64,000 bases of DNA from Streptomyces dangxiongensis (GTDB lineage: Bacteria; Actinomycetota; Actinomycetes; Streptomycetales; Streptomycetaceae). The stretch is from assembly GCF_003675325.1 (NCBI RefSeq), contig NZ_CP033073.1:6758001-6822000 (forward strand), read 5' to 3'. Of this stretch, positions 54,566 through 63,426 are shown piece after piece. Under the pieces are notes generated by a model. That model did not search any database and was not told the origin of the DNA. It saw only the letters and a program-made list of their open reading frames with translations. Made by a program: the position numbers and the translations under genes. Numbering within the stretch: the stretch's first letter is position 1; each line of letters starts with the position of its first letter.

Positions 54566-55783
54566 TCAGGCCAGCACCTTCGCCAGGGCGGCCAGCGCGG
54601 AACGCAGCTCCTCCGCGGTGATCGTCAGCGGCGGCGCCAGCCGGATCGTGGACCCGTGGGTGTCCTTGACCAGGATCCCCTCACGCATGAGGCGCTCACT
54701 GATCTCGCGGCCGGTGCCCAGGGCCGGATCCACGTCCACGCCCGCCCACAGCCCGCGCGCCCGGAACCCGGCCACACCGTTGCCGGCCAGCCCGGCCAGC
54801 CCGTCCCGCAGGATCACGCCCAGCTCAGCCGCCCGGCGCTGGAACTCGCCGGTCGCCAGCAGTTCGACCACGGCCTCGCCGACCGCCGCCGCGAGCGGGT
54901 TCCCGCCGAACGTCGAGCCGTGCTCGCCCGGGTGCAGGACGCTCAGCACCTCGCGCCGGGCGACCACCGCCGACACCGGCACGATGCCGCCGCCCAGCGC
55001 CTTGCCGAGCAGCAGCACGTCAGGGACGACGTCCTCGTGCTCGACGGCGAGGGTGCGGCCCGTGCGGCCGAGGCCGGACTGGATCTCGTCGGCGATGAAC
55101 AGGCAGCCCTTGCGGCGGGTCAGCTCCCGCACCCCGGCGAGGTAGCCGTCGTCCGGGATGACCACACCCGCCTCGCCCTGGATGGGCTCGATCAGCACCG
55201 CCGCCGTGGTGTCGTCGACGGCGGCCTCCAGCGCGGCCAGGTCGTTGTACGGCACGATCCGGAAGCCGGGCGTGAAGGGGCCGAAGCCCGCGCGGGCCGT
55301 CTCGTCGGTGGAGAAGCTGACGATGGTCGTCGTCCGGCCGTGGAAGTTGTCCGCGGCGACCACGATCGTCGCCTGCCCGTCCGGGACGCCCTTCACGTCG
55401 TACGCCCACTTGCGTGCCACCTTGACGCCGCTCTCCACCGCCTCCGCGCCGGTGTTCATCGGCAGCACCATGTCCAGGCCGGTCAGCTCGGCGAGCCGCT
55501 CGGCGAACCCGGCCAGCCGGTCGTTGTGGAAGGCGCGGGAGGTGAGGGTGAGCCGGTCGAGCTGGCGGTGGGCGGCCTCGATCAGCGCCGGGTGCCGATG
55601 GCCGAAGTTGAGGGCGGAGTAGCCGGCCAGCATGTCGAGGTAGCGGTTGCCCTCCACGTCCTCCACCCAGGTGCCCTCGGCGCGGGCCACCACCACGGGC
55701 AGGGGGTGGTAGTTGTGCGCGAGAACCGGCGCCTCGGCGCGGATCAGGTCGTCGGTCGTACGGGTGCGCGCGGGTGCGGTCAT
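54566..55783 (-). CDS. rocD: Ornithine aminotransferase
   Basis: A PLP enzyme of about 405 residues that converts ornithine and 2-oxoglutarate to glutamate semialdehyde and glutamate. Landmarks are NTGAEAVESGVKVARKW, NFHGRTTTIVSFS, IEPIQGEAGV, DEIQSGLGRTGR and the PLP-lysine segment LGKALGGGIVPVS. Its ATG overlaps the stop of the dimethylargininase gene (TGATG). With ddaH and the divergent Lrp gene it forms an arginine/ornithine catabolic unit. Confidence 0.96.
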   Translation of the reverse strand: MTAPARTRTTDDLIRAEAPVLAHNYHPLPVVVARAEGTWVEDVEGNRYLDMLAGYSALNFGHRHPALIEAAHRQLDRLTLTSRAFHNDRLAGFAERLAELTGLDMVLPMNTGAEAVESGVKVARKWAYDVKGVPDGQATIVVAADNFHGRTTTIVSFSTDETARAGFGPFTPGFRIVPYNDLAALEAAVDDTTAAVLIEPIQGEAGVVIPDDGYLAGVRELTRRKGCLFIADEIQSGLGRTGRTLAVEHEDVVPDVLLLGKALGGGIVPVSAVVARREVLSVLHPGEHGSTFGGNPLAAAVGEAVVELLATGEFQRRAAELGVILRDGLAGLAGNGVAGFRARGLWAGVDVDPALGTGREISERLMREGILVKDTHGSTIRLAPPLTITAEELRSALAALAKVLA

Positions 55784-56592
55784 CAGCGGATCTCCTGGGT
55801 GCAGCACTTGATGCCCCCGCCGGCCTTGTGGAACTCCGACAGGTCGACGGGGACGGGGACGTAACCGTGGCCGGACAGACGCTCGGCCAGCGCCTCGGCC
55901 CGGGGTGCGATGAAGACGTGGCGGCCGTCGGAGACGGAGTTCAGCCCGAACGCCATCGCGTCCTCGCGGGTGGCGAGCACCGCGTCCGGGTACAGGCGCC
56001 GCAGGACCTCCCGGCTGCCCGGCGAGAACGCCTCGGGGTAGTAGCAGATGTTGTCGTCGTCCAGGACGAACAGCGCCGTGTCCAGGTGGTAGAAGTACGG
56101 GTCCACCAGGGTCAGGCCGATCACCGGGTGGCCGAGGAACTCCTGCACCTCCCGGTGCGCCTCCCGGGTGGTGCGGAACCCGGTGCCGGCGAGCACGTAC
56201 CGGCCGGTCCACACCAGGTCGCCCTCGCCCTCGGCCACCGACCCGGGGCGGTGCACGTCGTAGCCCGCCGCCTCGAACCAGGTGTCGTAGTGCACCGACT
56301 CCGGGCGCCGCTCCGGGGCGTGGAACAGGGAGCCGAAGACCCGGCCGCCGACGACGAACGCGGCGTTCGCCGCGAACACCATGTCGGGCAGGCCCGGGAC
56401 CGGCGGGACGGCGTCGACCGTGTGGCCGTGGGTGCGGTAGGCGCGGATCAGTGCCTGCCACTGCTCCCGGGCGAGATCCACGTCGACGGGCCTGTCGGGA
56501 GACATCCAGGGGTTGATGGCGTACTGGACGGCGAAGTGCCTGGGTTCGCAGACCAGGAACCGCCGTGAGCGCCGCACACGCACGTCGGACAC
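55783..56592 (-). CDS. ddaH: Dimethylargininase (N-omega-dimethylarginine dimethylaminohydrolase)
   Basis: A 269-residue guanidino-modifying enzyme of the arginine-deiminase fold. It releases citrulline and dimethylamine from methylated arginines; some members act on other guanidines. The GTG at 56592 has a GGAGG site. Motifs include FLVCEPRHFAVQYAINPWM, LPDMVFAANAAFVVGG, EGEGDLVW, the His in YFYHLDTALFVLD and the catalytic Cys in GGGIKCCTQEIR at the C-terminus. It leads rocD in the operon. Confidence 0.94.
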   Translation of the reverse strand: MSDVRVRRSRRFLVCEPRHFAVQYAINPWMSPDRPVDVDLAREQWQALIRAYRTHGHTVDAVPPVPGLPDMVFAANAAFVVGGRVFGSLFHAPERRPESVHYDTWFEAAGYDVHRPGSVAEGEGDLVWTGRYVLAGTGFRTTREAHREVQEFLGHPVIGLTLVDPYFYHLDTALFVLDDDNICYYPEAFSPGSREVLRRLYPDAVLATREDAMAFGLNSVSDGRHVFIAPRAEALAERLSGHGYVPVPVDLSEFHKAGGGIKCCTQEIR

Positions 56593-56744
56593 AGAGGGTT
56601 TCCTCCGTTCTCCTGTGTGTCACTGGGGTGACACCACGGTAGGAAGGGAGGGAGACGGACGACAAGTGACATGAGCTGCGCGGACGCGCAGGAACGCTGC
56701 GTTGCACACGGCGCGTGCGCACGATCGCTGCGCGCCTCGTCGGG

Positions 56745-57230
56745 TCACTCGGGTGCCGCGTGGGTGGCGCCCGCCTCCGGGCTCTCCGGGAGAAGGTGGG
56801 ACAGCACCATCACGCTGATCGTCTTCCGGATGAACGGCTCCGCGCGGATCCGTTCCAGCACCTCCTCGAAGTGGTCGACGTCCCGGGCGCGCACGTGCAG
56901 CAGCGCGTCGGCGCCCCCGGTGACCGTCATGGCCGCCGCGATCTCCGGATGGTTGCGGACGACCTCCGCCAGACGCCGGGGCGGGGCGGCGCCCTCGCAG
57001 TAGACCTCGACGTACGCCTCCGTGCGCCAGCCCAGCGCCGAGGGCTTCACCGTCGCGGTGAACCCGGTGATCACCCCGGTCTCGCGCAGCCGGTCCACCC
57101 GCCGCTTGACCGCCGTGGCCGAGAGTCCGATCACCGCGCCGATCTCGGCGAAGCTGGTCCGGGCGTTGCCCATCAGCGCGGTGACGATCCGGCGATCCAG
57201 CTCGTCGAAGGAGGGCGTCCTGCTGTTCAT
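56745..57230 (-). CDS. Lrp/AsnC-family regulator
   Basis: A 161-residue regulator with an N-terminal helix-turn-helix (RTSFAEIGAVIGLSATAVKRRVDRLRETGVI) and a C-terminal RAM ligand-binding domain. It lies directly upstream of ddaH and rocD on the same strand with a 150-base gap and likely controls them in response to arginine or ornithine. The AsnC-like ligand is unknown. Confidence 0.93.
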   Translation of the reverse strand: MNSRTPSFDELDRRIVTALMGNARTSFAEIGAVIGLSATAVKRRVDRLRETGVITGFTATVKPSALGWRTEAYVEVYCEGAAPPRRLAEVVRNHPEIAAAMTVTGGADALLHVRARDVDHFEEVLERIRAEPFIRKTISVMVLSHLLPESPEAGATHAAPE

Positions 57231-57267
57231 GCGGGCACTGTAGTGAACGGGGGTGCCGGGGACGGAC

Positions 57268-57447
57268 TCATGACCGGGTGACGACCATGGCCAGGGTCAG
57301 CAGCCCCAGGACCACCCACCCGAACCACAGCCAGCCGTTGCTGCCGAGCGCGACCGTGTAGGCGGTGACGACGACGAGTCCGCCGATCGTGAGCGCCCCC
57401 ATCGTCCGGATGGAACCGTTCATGGAACCGTTCGTGGATCCGCGCAT
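57268..57447 (-). CDS. Small membrane protein
   Basis: A 59-residue protein with two hydrophobic segments (MGALTIGGLVVVTAYTVAL, WLWFGWVVLGLLTLAMVV). The ATG at 57447 is behind GGAGGGTGTC. It follows the CtaG-type gene on the same strand by about 145 bases. Its family is a Streptomyces-type small membrane protein with no known role. Confidence 0.7.
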   Translation of the reverse strand: MRGSTNGSMNGSIRTMGALTIGGLVVVTAYTVALGSNGWLWFGWVVLGLLTLAMVVTRS

Positions 57448-57591
57448 CGCGACACCCTCCTCATGGTCCGTCCATGACCATGGTGCCCCGATTCCCGCCC
57501 GGAGGGCACACCGCACCGCTGCCGGAAGCGCACCGCACCGCCGCGGGGGCGACGGAGCCGCGCCGAGGAAAACGCGCGGACAGCGCGCGGG

Positions 57592-58542
57592 TCAGCCCTC
57601 GCGGGCGTTCAGGGAGGCCAGATAGGCGTTGTACGCCGCCAGCTCCTTGTCGCCGTCCCGGTCGGCGGCCCGGTCCGTGCGCCTGGCCTGCCGCTGCTCG
57701 GAGCGGTACCACTGGAACAGCAGCGCTATCAGCACCAGCACCGACGGGATCTCGCTGAACGCCCAGGCGATGCCGCCCGCCGCGCTCTGGTCGGACAGCG
57801 CGTCGACGGCGAGCGAGGCCGGCGGGTTCCGGAAGGTGTCCACCATCGGCGTCGACGCCATCATCAGCGCGATACCGAAGAACGCGTGGAACGGCATGCC
57901 GGCGAACAGCTCCAGCATCCGCATCAGATGGCCCGGCCGGTGCGGGCCCGGGTCGACACCGATGATCGGCCAGAAGAACACGACCCCGACCGCGAGGAAG
58001 TGCACCATCATCGCTATGTGCCCGGCCCTGGAGCCCATCAGGAAGTCGAACAGCGGGGAGAAGTACAGGGCGTACAGGCTCGCGATGAACAGCGGGATCG
58101 TGAACGCCGGATGCGTGACGATCCGCATGTACCGGCTGTGCAGGAGCATCAGCAGCAGCTCGCGCGGGCCCCTGCGGCCCCGTCCGGCGACCGGCAGCGC
58201 GCGCAGCGCCAGCGTCACCGGGGCGCCCAGCAGGATGAGGATCGGCGACAGCATGCTGATCACCATGTGCTGCACCATGTGCACGCTGAACATGACCATG
58301 CCGTAGTCGTTCAGCCTGGTGCACATCACCAGCACGATGGTGAGCACGCCGACGACGTACGACACGGTCCGCGAGACCGGCCACGCGTCCCCGCGCCGCC
58401 GCAGCCGCACGACACCCCAGCCGTACAGAGCCAGCCCGGCCAGACAGGCGACCAGGAAGAAGGGGTCGGCCGACCATCCGAGCCCTCGCCCCAGCGTGAA
58501 CGGCGGCAGATCCATGGTCATGCCGTGCCCGCTGTGATCCAT
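57592..58542 (-). CDS. Cytochrome c oxidase assembly protein (CtaG/caa3 type)
   Basis: A 316-residue polytopic membrane protein with seven or so helices. CtaG_caa3 proteins help insert copper into the CuB site of cytochrome oxidase. His- and Met-containing segments at the membrane surface (SVHMVQHMVISMLS, ALYFSPLFDFLMGSRAGHIAMMVHFLAVG) fit copper handling. The N-terminus MDHSGHGMTM is His-rich. It is followed by the small membrane protein gene. Confidence 0.9.
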   Translation of the reverse strand: MDHSGHGMTMDLPPFTLGRGLGWSADPFFLVACLAGLALYGWGVVRLRRRGDAWPVSRTVSYVVGVLTIVLVMCTRLNDYGMVMFSVHMVQHMVISMLSPILILLGAPVTLALRALPVAGRGRRGPRELLLMLLHSRYMRIVTHPAFTIPLFIASLYALYFSPLFDFLMGSRAGHIAMMVHFLAVGVVFFWPIIGVDPGPHRPGHLMRMLELFAGMPFHAFFGIALMMASTPMVDTFRNPPASLAVDALSDQSAAGGIAWAFSEIPSVLVLIALLFQWYRSEQRQARRTDRAADRDGDKELAAYNAYLASLNAREG

Positions 58543-58596
58543 CCGCCGGCTCCTGATTCGTGGGGGTTGTACGAGTTGTCCGCCCCAAGAGTAGAA

Positions 58597-58628
58597 CCGC
58601 CCCCGGTCACGACCGTGACCGGGGGCGG
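58597..58628 (-). terminator. Terminator downstream of pfkA
   Basis: A perfect 14-base stem (CCGCCCCCGGTCAC and its complement) with a four-base loop lies 24 bases past the pfkA stop. On the minus strand it is followed by TTCTACTCTT, a weak T-rich tail. Confidence 0.85.
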
Positions 58629-58652
58629 CATGTCAGGGTCCGGGCCGCCGGA

Positions 58653-59678
58653 CTACAGGACGCACTCCGCCTCGACGTACCGCTCCGCCGGCACCGTCTT
58701 CAGCGTCGCCACGGCCTCCGCCAGCGACACCATCACGATGTCGGTCCCGCGCAGCGCCGTCATCCGGCCGAACTCGCCCCGGTGCACGGCCTCCACCGCG
58801 TGCCAGCCGAACCGCGTCGCCAGCACCCGGTCGTACGCCGTCGGCGTGCCGCCCCGCTGCACATGCCCGAGGATGACCGGCCGGGCCTCCTTGCCGAGCC
58901 GCTGCTCCAGCTCCACCGAGAGCTGACGCGCTATCCCCGCGAAGCGCTCGTGGCCGTAGACGTCCTTGCCGCCCTCGTCGAACTCCATGGAGCCCGGCCG
59001 CGGCTTGGCGCCCTCGGCGGCGACGACGATCGCGAACCGCTTGCCCGCCTCGAACCGCTCGCCGACCTTCCGCGTCAACTCGTCGATGTCGAAGGGCCGC
59101 TCGGGTACGACGATGGCGTGGGCGCCGGCCGCCATGCCCGAGTGCAGCGCGATCCAGCCGGTGTGCCGGCCCATGACCTCCACGATCAGCACGCGCTGGT
59201 GGGACTCGGCGGTGGTCTTCAACCGGTCCAGCGCCTCGGTGGCGACACCCACCGCAGTGTCGAACCCGAAGGTGACGTCCGTGACGGCGATGTCGTTGTC
59301 GATGGTCTTGGGCACGCCCACGATGGGCAGCCCGTTGTCCGACAGCAGCCGGGCCGCCTTCAGCGTGCCCTCACCGCCGATGGGGATGATCGCGTCCAGG
59401 CCCAGCTCCGCGACATGGCCCCGGGCCCGCTCCACCCCGTCCCGCAGATGCTCCGGACGGACCCGGGAGGAGCCGAGGATGGTGCCGCCGCGTGCCAGGA
59501 TGCCGCCCACGGCGTCCAGGTCGAGCTTCGTGTAGTCGCATTCCAGGAGACCCTTCCAGCCGTCCCGGAAGCCGATGACCTCGTCGCCGTGGTCGGCGAC
59601 GGCGCGGTGCACGACGGACCGGATGACGGCGTTCAGGCCGGGGCAGTCGCCGCCGGACGTGAGGACACCAATGCGCAT
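58653..59678 (-). CDS. pfkA: 6-phosphofructokinase
   Basis: A 341-residue glycolytic kinase of the ATP-PFK group III lineage. Landmarks are the first loop MRIGVLTSGGDCPGLNAVI, the GGEGT loop that binds the nucleotide, TIDND with the catalytic Asp, and the substrate segment VMGRHTGWIALHSG. The Gly in GGEGT is the residue associated with ATP rather than PPi use. Streptomyces carry several pfkA copies. It stands as a single gene with its own terminator. Confidence 0.96.
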   Translation of the reverse strand: MRIGVLTSGGDCPGLNAVIRSVVHRAVADHGDEVIGFRDGWKGLLECDYTKLDLDAVGGILARGGTILGSSRVRPEHLRDGVERARGHVAELGLDAIIPIGGEGTLKAARLLSDNGLPIVGVPKTIDNDIAVTDVTFGFDTAVGVATEALDRLKTTAESHQRVLIVEVMGRHTGWIALHSGMAAGAHAIVVPERPFDIDELTRKVGERFEAGKRFAIVVAAEGAKPRPGSMEFDEGGKDVYGHERFAGIARQLSVELEQRLGKEARPVILGHVQRGGTPTAYDRVLATRFGWHAVEAVHRGEFGRMTALRGTDIVMVSLAEAVATLKTVPAERYVEAECVL

Positions 59679-59886
59679 AGCCCGAAATACCTTCTCAACG
59701 TGGGCCGGGAAACCGGACCACGTTGTCCGGCGGATTCCCGGTCACCCTACCGGCGTGAGGGGGTGGCTCCGTAGCGGGCGTCCGCCTGCTGGACTCGTCC
59801 GCACATGTGAGCGGACAGGCCGTCAGGCGGGCCCGTCACAAGCCTGCCCCACCCCGCTGACATCCCGCTGAACACCCGGTTACGCG

Positions 59887-59938
59887 GGCTGCTGCGCAGC
59901 CGTGCTCACGCAGGCTGCTGCGCAGCCGCGATGCGCTC
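59887..59938. repeat. 26-bp tandem duplication across the gatD stop codon
   Basis: A 26-base unit beginning GGCTGCTGCGCAGCC is present at 59887 and again at 59913 with minor differences. On the minus strand it covers the last codons and stop of gatD (AAAQQPA) and then a second, non-translated copy. Each unit also forms a small GGCTGC/GCAGCC hairpin. Confidence 0.8.
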
Positions 59939-60634
59939 GTCGCGGAGTGCCTCGTACCAGTGGTCGTCGATCGGCGGCAGCGCGTTGACGTCCAGCGCCA
60001 GCTTCAGCAGCAGGTCGGCGATCTGCGGGTTACGGGCGAGCACCGGGCCGTGCATGTACGTGCCGAAGACCGTCCCGTTGTACGCGCCCTCCGTGCCGTC
60101 CCCGGTGCCGTTGCCCTTGCCGATCCGCGTCCGGGCGAAGGCACGGGCGGTGGGACCGAGGTGGGTGACGCCCTGGTGGTTCTCGAAGCCCGTCAGCGGG
60201 GGCAGCCCGAGCTGCGGGTCGATGTCGCCCAGCACGTCGCCGACGCACCGCTCGCCCTCGCCGCGCACGGACACCACGTCGAGCAGGCCGAGGCCCGGCT
60301 CGCGCTGACCGAGGTCGTTGATGAACTCGTGGCCGAGGATCTGGTAGCCCGCGCAGACGGAGAACACGATCGCGCCGTTCTCCACCGCCCGGTGCAGATG
60401 ACCGTCGCGGCGCAGCCGCTCGGCGGCGAGCCGCTGCGGACGGTCCTCACCGCCGCCGATCAGGTAGATGTCGCCGGAGGTCGGGATCGGCTGGTCGCTG
60501 CGCACGTCCAGGCGCGCCACGTCCAGGCCGCGCTGCCGGGCCCGGCGCTCCACGACGAGCGCGTTGCCCTGGTCGCCGTAGGTGCTCAGCAGGTCCGGGT
60601 AGATCCACACCAGCCGCAGTTGGTTGTCACTCAT
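59906..60634 (-). CDS. gatD: Lipid II isoglutaminyl synthase, glutamine amidotransferase subunit
   Basis: A 242-residue class I amidotransferase that supplies ammonia to MurT for amidating the D-glutamate of lipid II. The nucleophile is the Cys in FSVCAGYQILG and the His lies in TYMHGPVLARNP. The partner murT stops 22 bases upstream on the same strand. Amidated stem peptides are required for LD- and DD-crosslinking in several Gram-positive bacteria. Confidence 0.95.
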   Translation of the reverse strand: MSDNQLRLVWIYPDLLSTYGDQGNALVVERRARQRGLDVARLDVRSDQPIPTSGDIYLIGGGEDRPQRLAAERLRRDGHLHRAVENGAIVFSVCAGYQILGHEFINDLGQREPGLGLLDVVSVRGEGERCVGDVLGDIDPQLGLPPLTGFENHQGVTHLGPTARAFARTRIGKGNGTGDGTEGAYNGTVFGTYMHGPVLARNPQIADLLLKLALDVNALPPIDDHWYEALRDERIAAAQQPA

Positions 60635-60655
60635 GAGGTGATCGCCCTTCGAAGA

Positions 60656-61894
60656 TCAGTTGCCGACGCGGCGGCGCAGGTCCTGGAACGCGGTGTAGTT
60701 CGCGATGACCTCGATACGGCCGGGCGGGCACGTCTGCACGGCCTGGTCGAGGTTCTCGCAGACCTGGAAGTGCTGGTTCGCGACCTCCAGGCGGACGGCG
60801 AGGTCCAGCTTCCGGTCGCCGATCACGAAGATCGGGTGGCCGGTCAGCCGCGTGTAGTCGACGTCCCACAGCCAGGAGGTGTCGGTGCCGTCGGCGCCGC
60901 GCGCGTTCACGGACAGGATCACCGGGGCGGGGGGCGGGTCGATCAGGGAGAACGTCTCCAGCCAGCCGGCCGGGTTCTTGGCCAGCAGCAGCCGCAGGTC
61001 ACGGTTCTGGAACTGGACGACGTCGTACCGCCCGGCCACCGCCTGCACCTGGTACATCCGCTCCAGGGCGACCTGGGGCGGCACGCCGAACACGGCGGCG
61101 ACGGCCGCGGAGCTGGCCGCGTTCGCCTTGTTGGCGCGGCCGGGCAACTGGAGGTGGATCGGCCAGGCGGAGCCGTGCGGGTCCAGCACGTGGTCCCCGG
61201 ACAGCGCCCAGGACGCGGTGGGCCGGCGGAAGCCGCACTCGCCGCAGAACCAGTCGTCGCCGGGGCGCTGCATGACGCCACCGCACGACGGGCAGGACCA
61301 GGCGTCGTCCTTCCACATCTGTCCGGCTGCGACCCAGATCACATTCTGCGAGGAGGACGCGGCCCACACCACCAGCGGGTCGTCGCAGTTGGCGACGATG
61401 ACCGCCTTGGAACCGGCCAGGCCCTCACGCCAGTTCTCGGCGAGCATCCGGGTCTCGGCGGCGCGGTCCAGTTGGTCGCGGGAGAGGTTCAGCAGCGCGA
61501 TGCACTTGGGGCTGGTGTCCCGGGCCACGCCGGCCAGGTACTTCTCGTCGACCTCGATGACGCCGAACTTCGCGTCCGAACCGCCGGCCAGGGCCGACGT
61601 GATGCCGGCCGGCATGTTGGCGCCCAGCGCGTTCGACACGACGGGGCCCGCGGCGCCCAGGGCCTCCGCGATGAGCCGTGTCGTCGTCGTCTTGCCGTTG
61701 GTGGCGGACACCAGGACGACGTCCAGGTTCTGGGCGAGCCGCCCGAGCAGGTCGGGGTCGAGTTTCAGCGCGACCCGGCCGCCGATCACCGACCCGCTGC
61801 CGCGTCCCGCTGCGCGCGATGCCGCAGCGACCGCCTTGCCCGCGGTCACGGCCAGCTTGGCCCGCGGCGAGAGCGGGTCCGAGTTGCCTGCCAT
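60656..61894 (-). CDS. murT: Lipid II isoglutaminyl synthase, Mur ligase-like subunit
   Basis: A 412-residue Mur ligase relative that activates the lipid II D-glutamate with ATP. The P-loop is VSATNGKTTTTRLIAEA near residues 62-78; a four-Cys zinc ribbon (CPSCGGVM and CGECGFRRP) is inserted near 210-230, as in other MurT proteins; the C-terminal DUF1727 region ends in LRRRVGN. The ATG at 61894 has an AAGGAGGATC site. It leads gatD and is divergent from def. Confidence 0.95.
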   Translation of the reverse strand: MAGNSDPLSPRAKLAVTAGKAVAAASRAAGRGSGSVIGGRVALKLDPDLLGRLAQNLDVVLVSATNGKTTTTRLIAEALGAAGPVVSNALGANMPAGITSALAGGSDAKFGVIEVDEKYLAGVARDTSPKCIALLNLSRDQLDRAAETRMLAENWREGLAGSKAVIVANCDDPLVVWAASSSQNVIWVAAGQMWKDDAWSCPSCGGVMQRPGDDWFCGECGFRRPTASWALSGDHVLDPHGSAWPIHLQLPGRANKANAASSAAVAAVFGVPPQVALERMYQVQAVAGRYDVVQFQNRDLRLLLAKNPAGWLETFSLIDPPPAPVILSVNARGADGTDTSWLWDVDYTRLTGHPIFVIGDRKLDLAVRLEVANQHFQVCENLDQAVQTCPPGRIEVIANYTAFQDLRRRVGN

Positions 61895-62047
61895 CAGTTC
61901 TCGATCCTCCTTGCGTACGCGCCGCGCCTGGGGCCATCCGGCAACGTGGTGTGAACGTCAGCCTATCGAGATCCGTTCGTACACCCGAATCCCGGTCCAC
62001 GCCTTCCGCGGCGGGGCATGAGCTGAACGAACCGTACCCTTGCCGCC

Positions 62048-62587
62048 ATGCGACACGGTTCCATTCCGGGCGTCCACGGGCGCGTCCGGCCCCTCACCCT
62101 GCTCGGCGACGCGCCCCTGCGCGAGCCGTGCCGGGACGTCACCGACTTCGGCCCCGGCCTGGCCGCTCTCGTGGAGGACCTCTTCGCCACGATGTACGCG
62201 GCGCGGGGGGTGGGCCTGGCCGCGAACCAAGTCGGGGTCGGTCTGCGGGTGTTCGTGTACGACTGTCCCGACGACGAGGACGTCCGTCACCTCGGTCACG
62301 TCGTCAATCCGCGCCTGGTGCGGGCCGACGGCGTGGTGCTCCGCGGCCCGGAGGGCTGTCTGTCCCTGCCGGGGCTGGAGGCGGCCACAGAACGGTACGA
62401 CCACGCGGTGGTCGAGGGGTTCACCGTGACCGGGGAGCCGGTCACGGTCCACGGCACGGGGTTCTTCGCCCGGTGCCTCCAGCACGAGTGCGACCACCTG
62501 GAGGGGCGCGTGTACGCGGACCACCTCACGGGCCTGCGCAGGCGCAGGCTGCTGCGACAGATCTCCCGGGCCTCCTGGCACCGGTGA
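62048..62587 (+). CDS. def: Peptide deformylase
   Basis: A 179-residue metallo-enzyme that removes the formyl group from nascent proteins. All three motifs are present: GVGLAANQVG (about 55-64), EGCLSLPG with the metal Cys, and QHECDHLEG with two His and the catalytic Glu. A TACCCT ten-element ends seven bases before the ATG at 62048, so transcription may start at the initiation codon (leaderless). Streptomyces carry several def paralogues; this is probably one of them. Confidence 0.95.
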   Translation: MRHGSIPGVHGRVRPLTLLGDAPLREPCRDVTDFGPGLAALVEDLFATMYAARGVGLAANQVGVGLRVFVYDCPDDEDVRHLGHVVNPRLVRADGVVLRGPEGCLSLPGLEAATERYDHAVVEGFTVTGEPVTVHGTGFFARCLQHECDHLEGRVYADHLTGLRRRRLLRQISRASWHR

Positions 62588-62611
62588 GGTGAGGCGCGCG
62601 GGCGGGGGCCG

Positions 62612-63256
62612 TCAGAACCCGGGGCCGCCCAGCCGGTCCCCGGCCGCCGCGAGCCGCCCCCACAGCAGGTCGGCCAGGGAGCGCACCAACTCGGCCCTGG
62701 AGCAGGGCCGTTCACTCAGCCACCAGTCGCCGGCCGCATGCATCATGCCGACGATGCCGTGCCCCCACACCCGGGCCAGCCGCTGGCTCTCCGGTCCGAC
62801 GTCCACCCGCTCCTCGATGACCCGGGCCAGCTCCTCGCCCATCCGCCGCAGCAGCGGAGCGGAGTGCTTGCCGACGTCGAATCCCTGGTCGTGCCCGGTG
62901 CTGCCCTCCGCGGGGTGCATCAGGAACCGGTACACCTGGGGCCGGGCCTCGATCGCGGCGAGGTAGGTGTCGAGGGTGGACTCCACCCGCTCCCGCCGGT
63001 CCGCCGGAGCGTCCAGCGCGGCCCGCAGCGAGTCGAGCAGCGCGTCGGTGTGCCGCATGGCGAGAGCGGCGTACAGTCCGCCCTTGTCGCCGAAGTGCCG
63101 GTAGAGGATCGGTTTGGTGATGCCGGCCTCCGCCGCGATGGCGTTCATCGACGCCTGCGGGCCGTCGCGCAGCACCACCCGGTCGGCGGCCTCCAGCAGC
63201 TCGCGCCGTCGGCGGTCGGCCGACCGCTGCTGATCGGTCCGCTGCGTGGTGTCCAT
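62612..63256 (-). CDS. TetR-family repressor
   Basis: A 214-residue regulator with a helix-turn-helix in residues about 30-60 (MNAIAAEAGITKPILYRHFGDKGGLY) and a C-terminal ligand domain. It is divergent from the acyl-CoA dehydrogenase gene and likely controls it. The ligand may be an acyl-CoA. The gap holds palindromes that could be operators. Confidence 0.92.
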   Translation of the reverse strand: MDTTQRTDQQRSADRRRRELLEAADRVVLRDGPQASMNAIAAEAGITKPILYRHFGDKGGLYAALAMRHTDALLDSLRAALDAPADRRERVESTLDTYLAAIEARPQVYRFLMHPAEGSTGHDQGFDVGKHSAPLLRRMGEELARVIEERVDVGPESQRLARVWGHGIVGMMHAAGDWWLSERPCSRAELVRSLADLLWGRLAAAGDRLGGPGF

Positions 63257-63385
63257 GTGCTCTCCCCACCCGTGCTGATTCGGTGACGCCAGCGCAAACT
63301 AACACTGACCGGGCCCCTGACATCGAACGGGATGCCGAAGGTCCCTCACCGGTTGACTTTTCCTACCCGTCAGTAACAGACTCGC

Positions 63386-63400
63386 GTTACCGCTAGTAAC
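63386..63400. promoter_or_regulatory. Palindrome between the TetR and acyl-CoA dehydrogenase genes
   Basis: GTTAC, CGCTA, GTAAC is a perfect inverted repeat with five-base arms; another GTAAC lies at 63373-63377 and pairs with the GTTAC at 63386 over an eight-base spacer. A TTGACT at 63353-63358 could be a -35 element for the dehydrogenase, so the repeats overlap its promoter. Likely TetR operator. Confidence 0.5.
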
Positions 63401-63426
63401 ATCGCACTGCCGCCGCTGGAGGGGAC

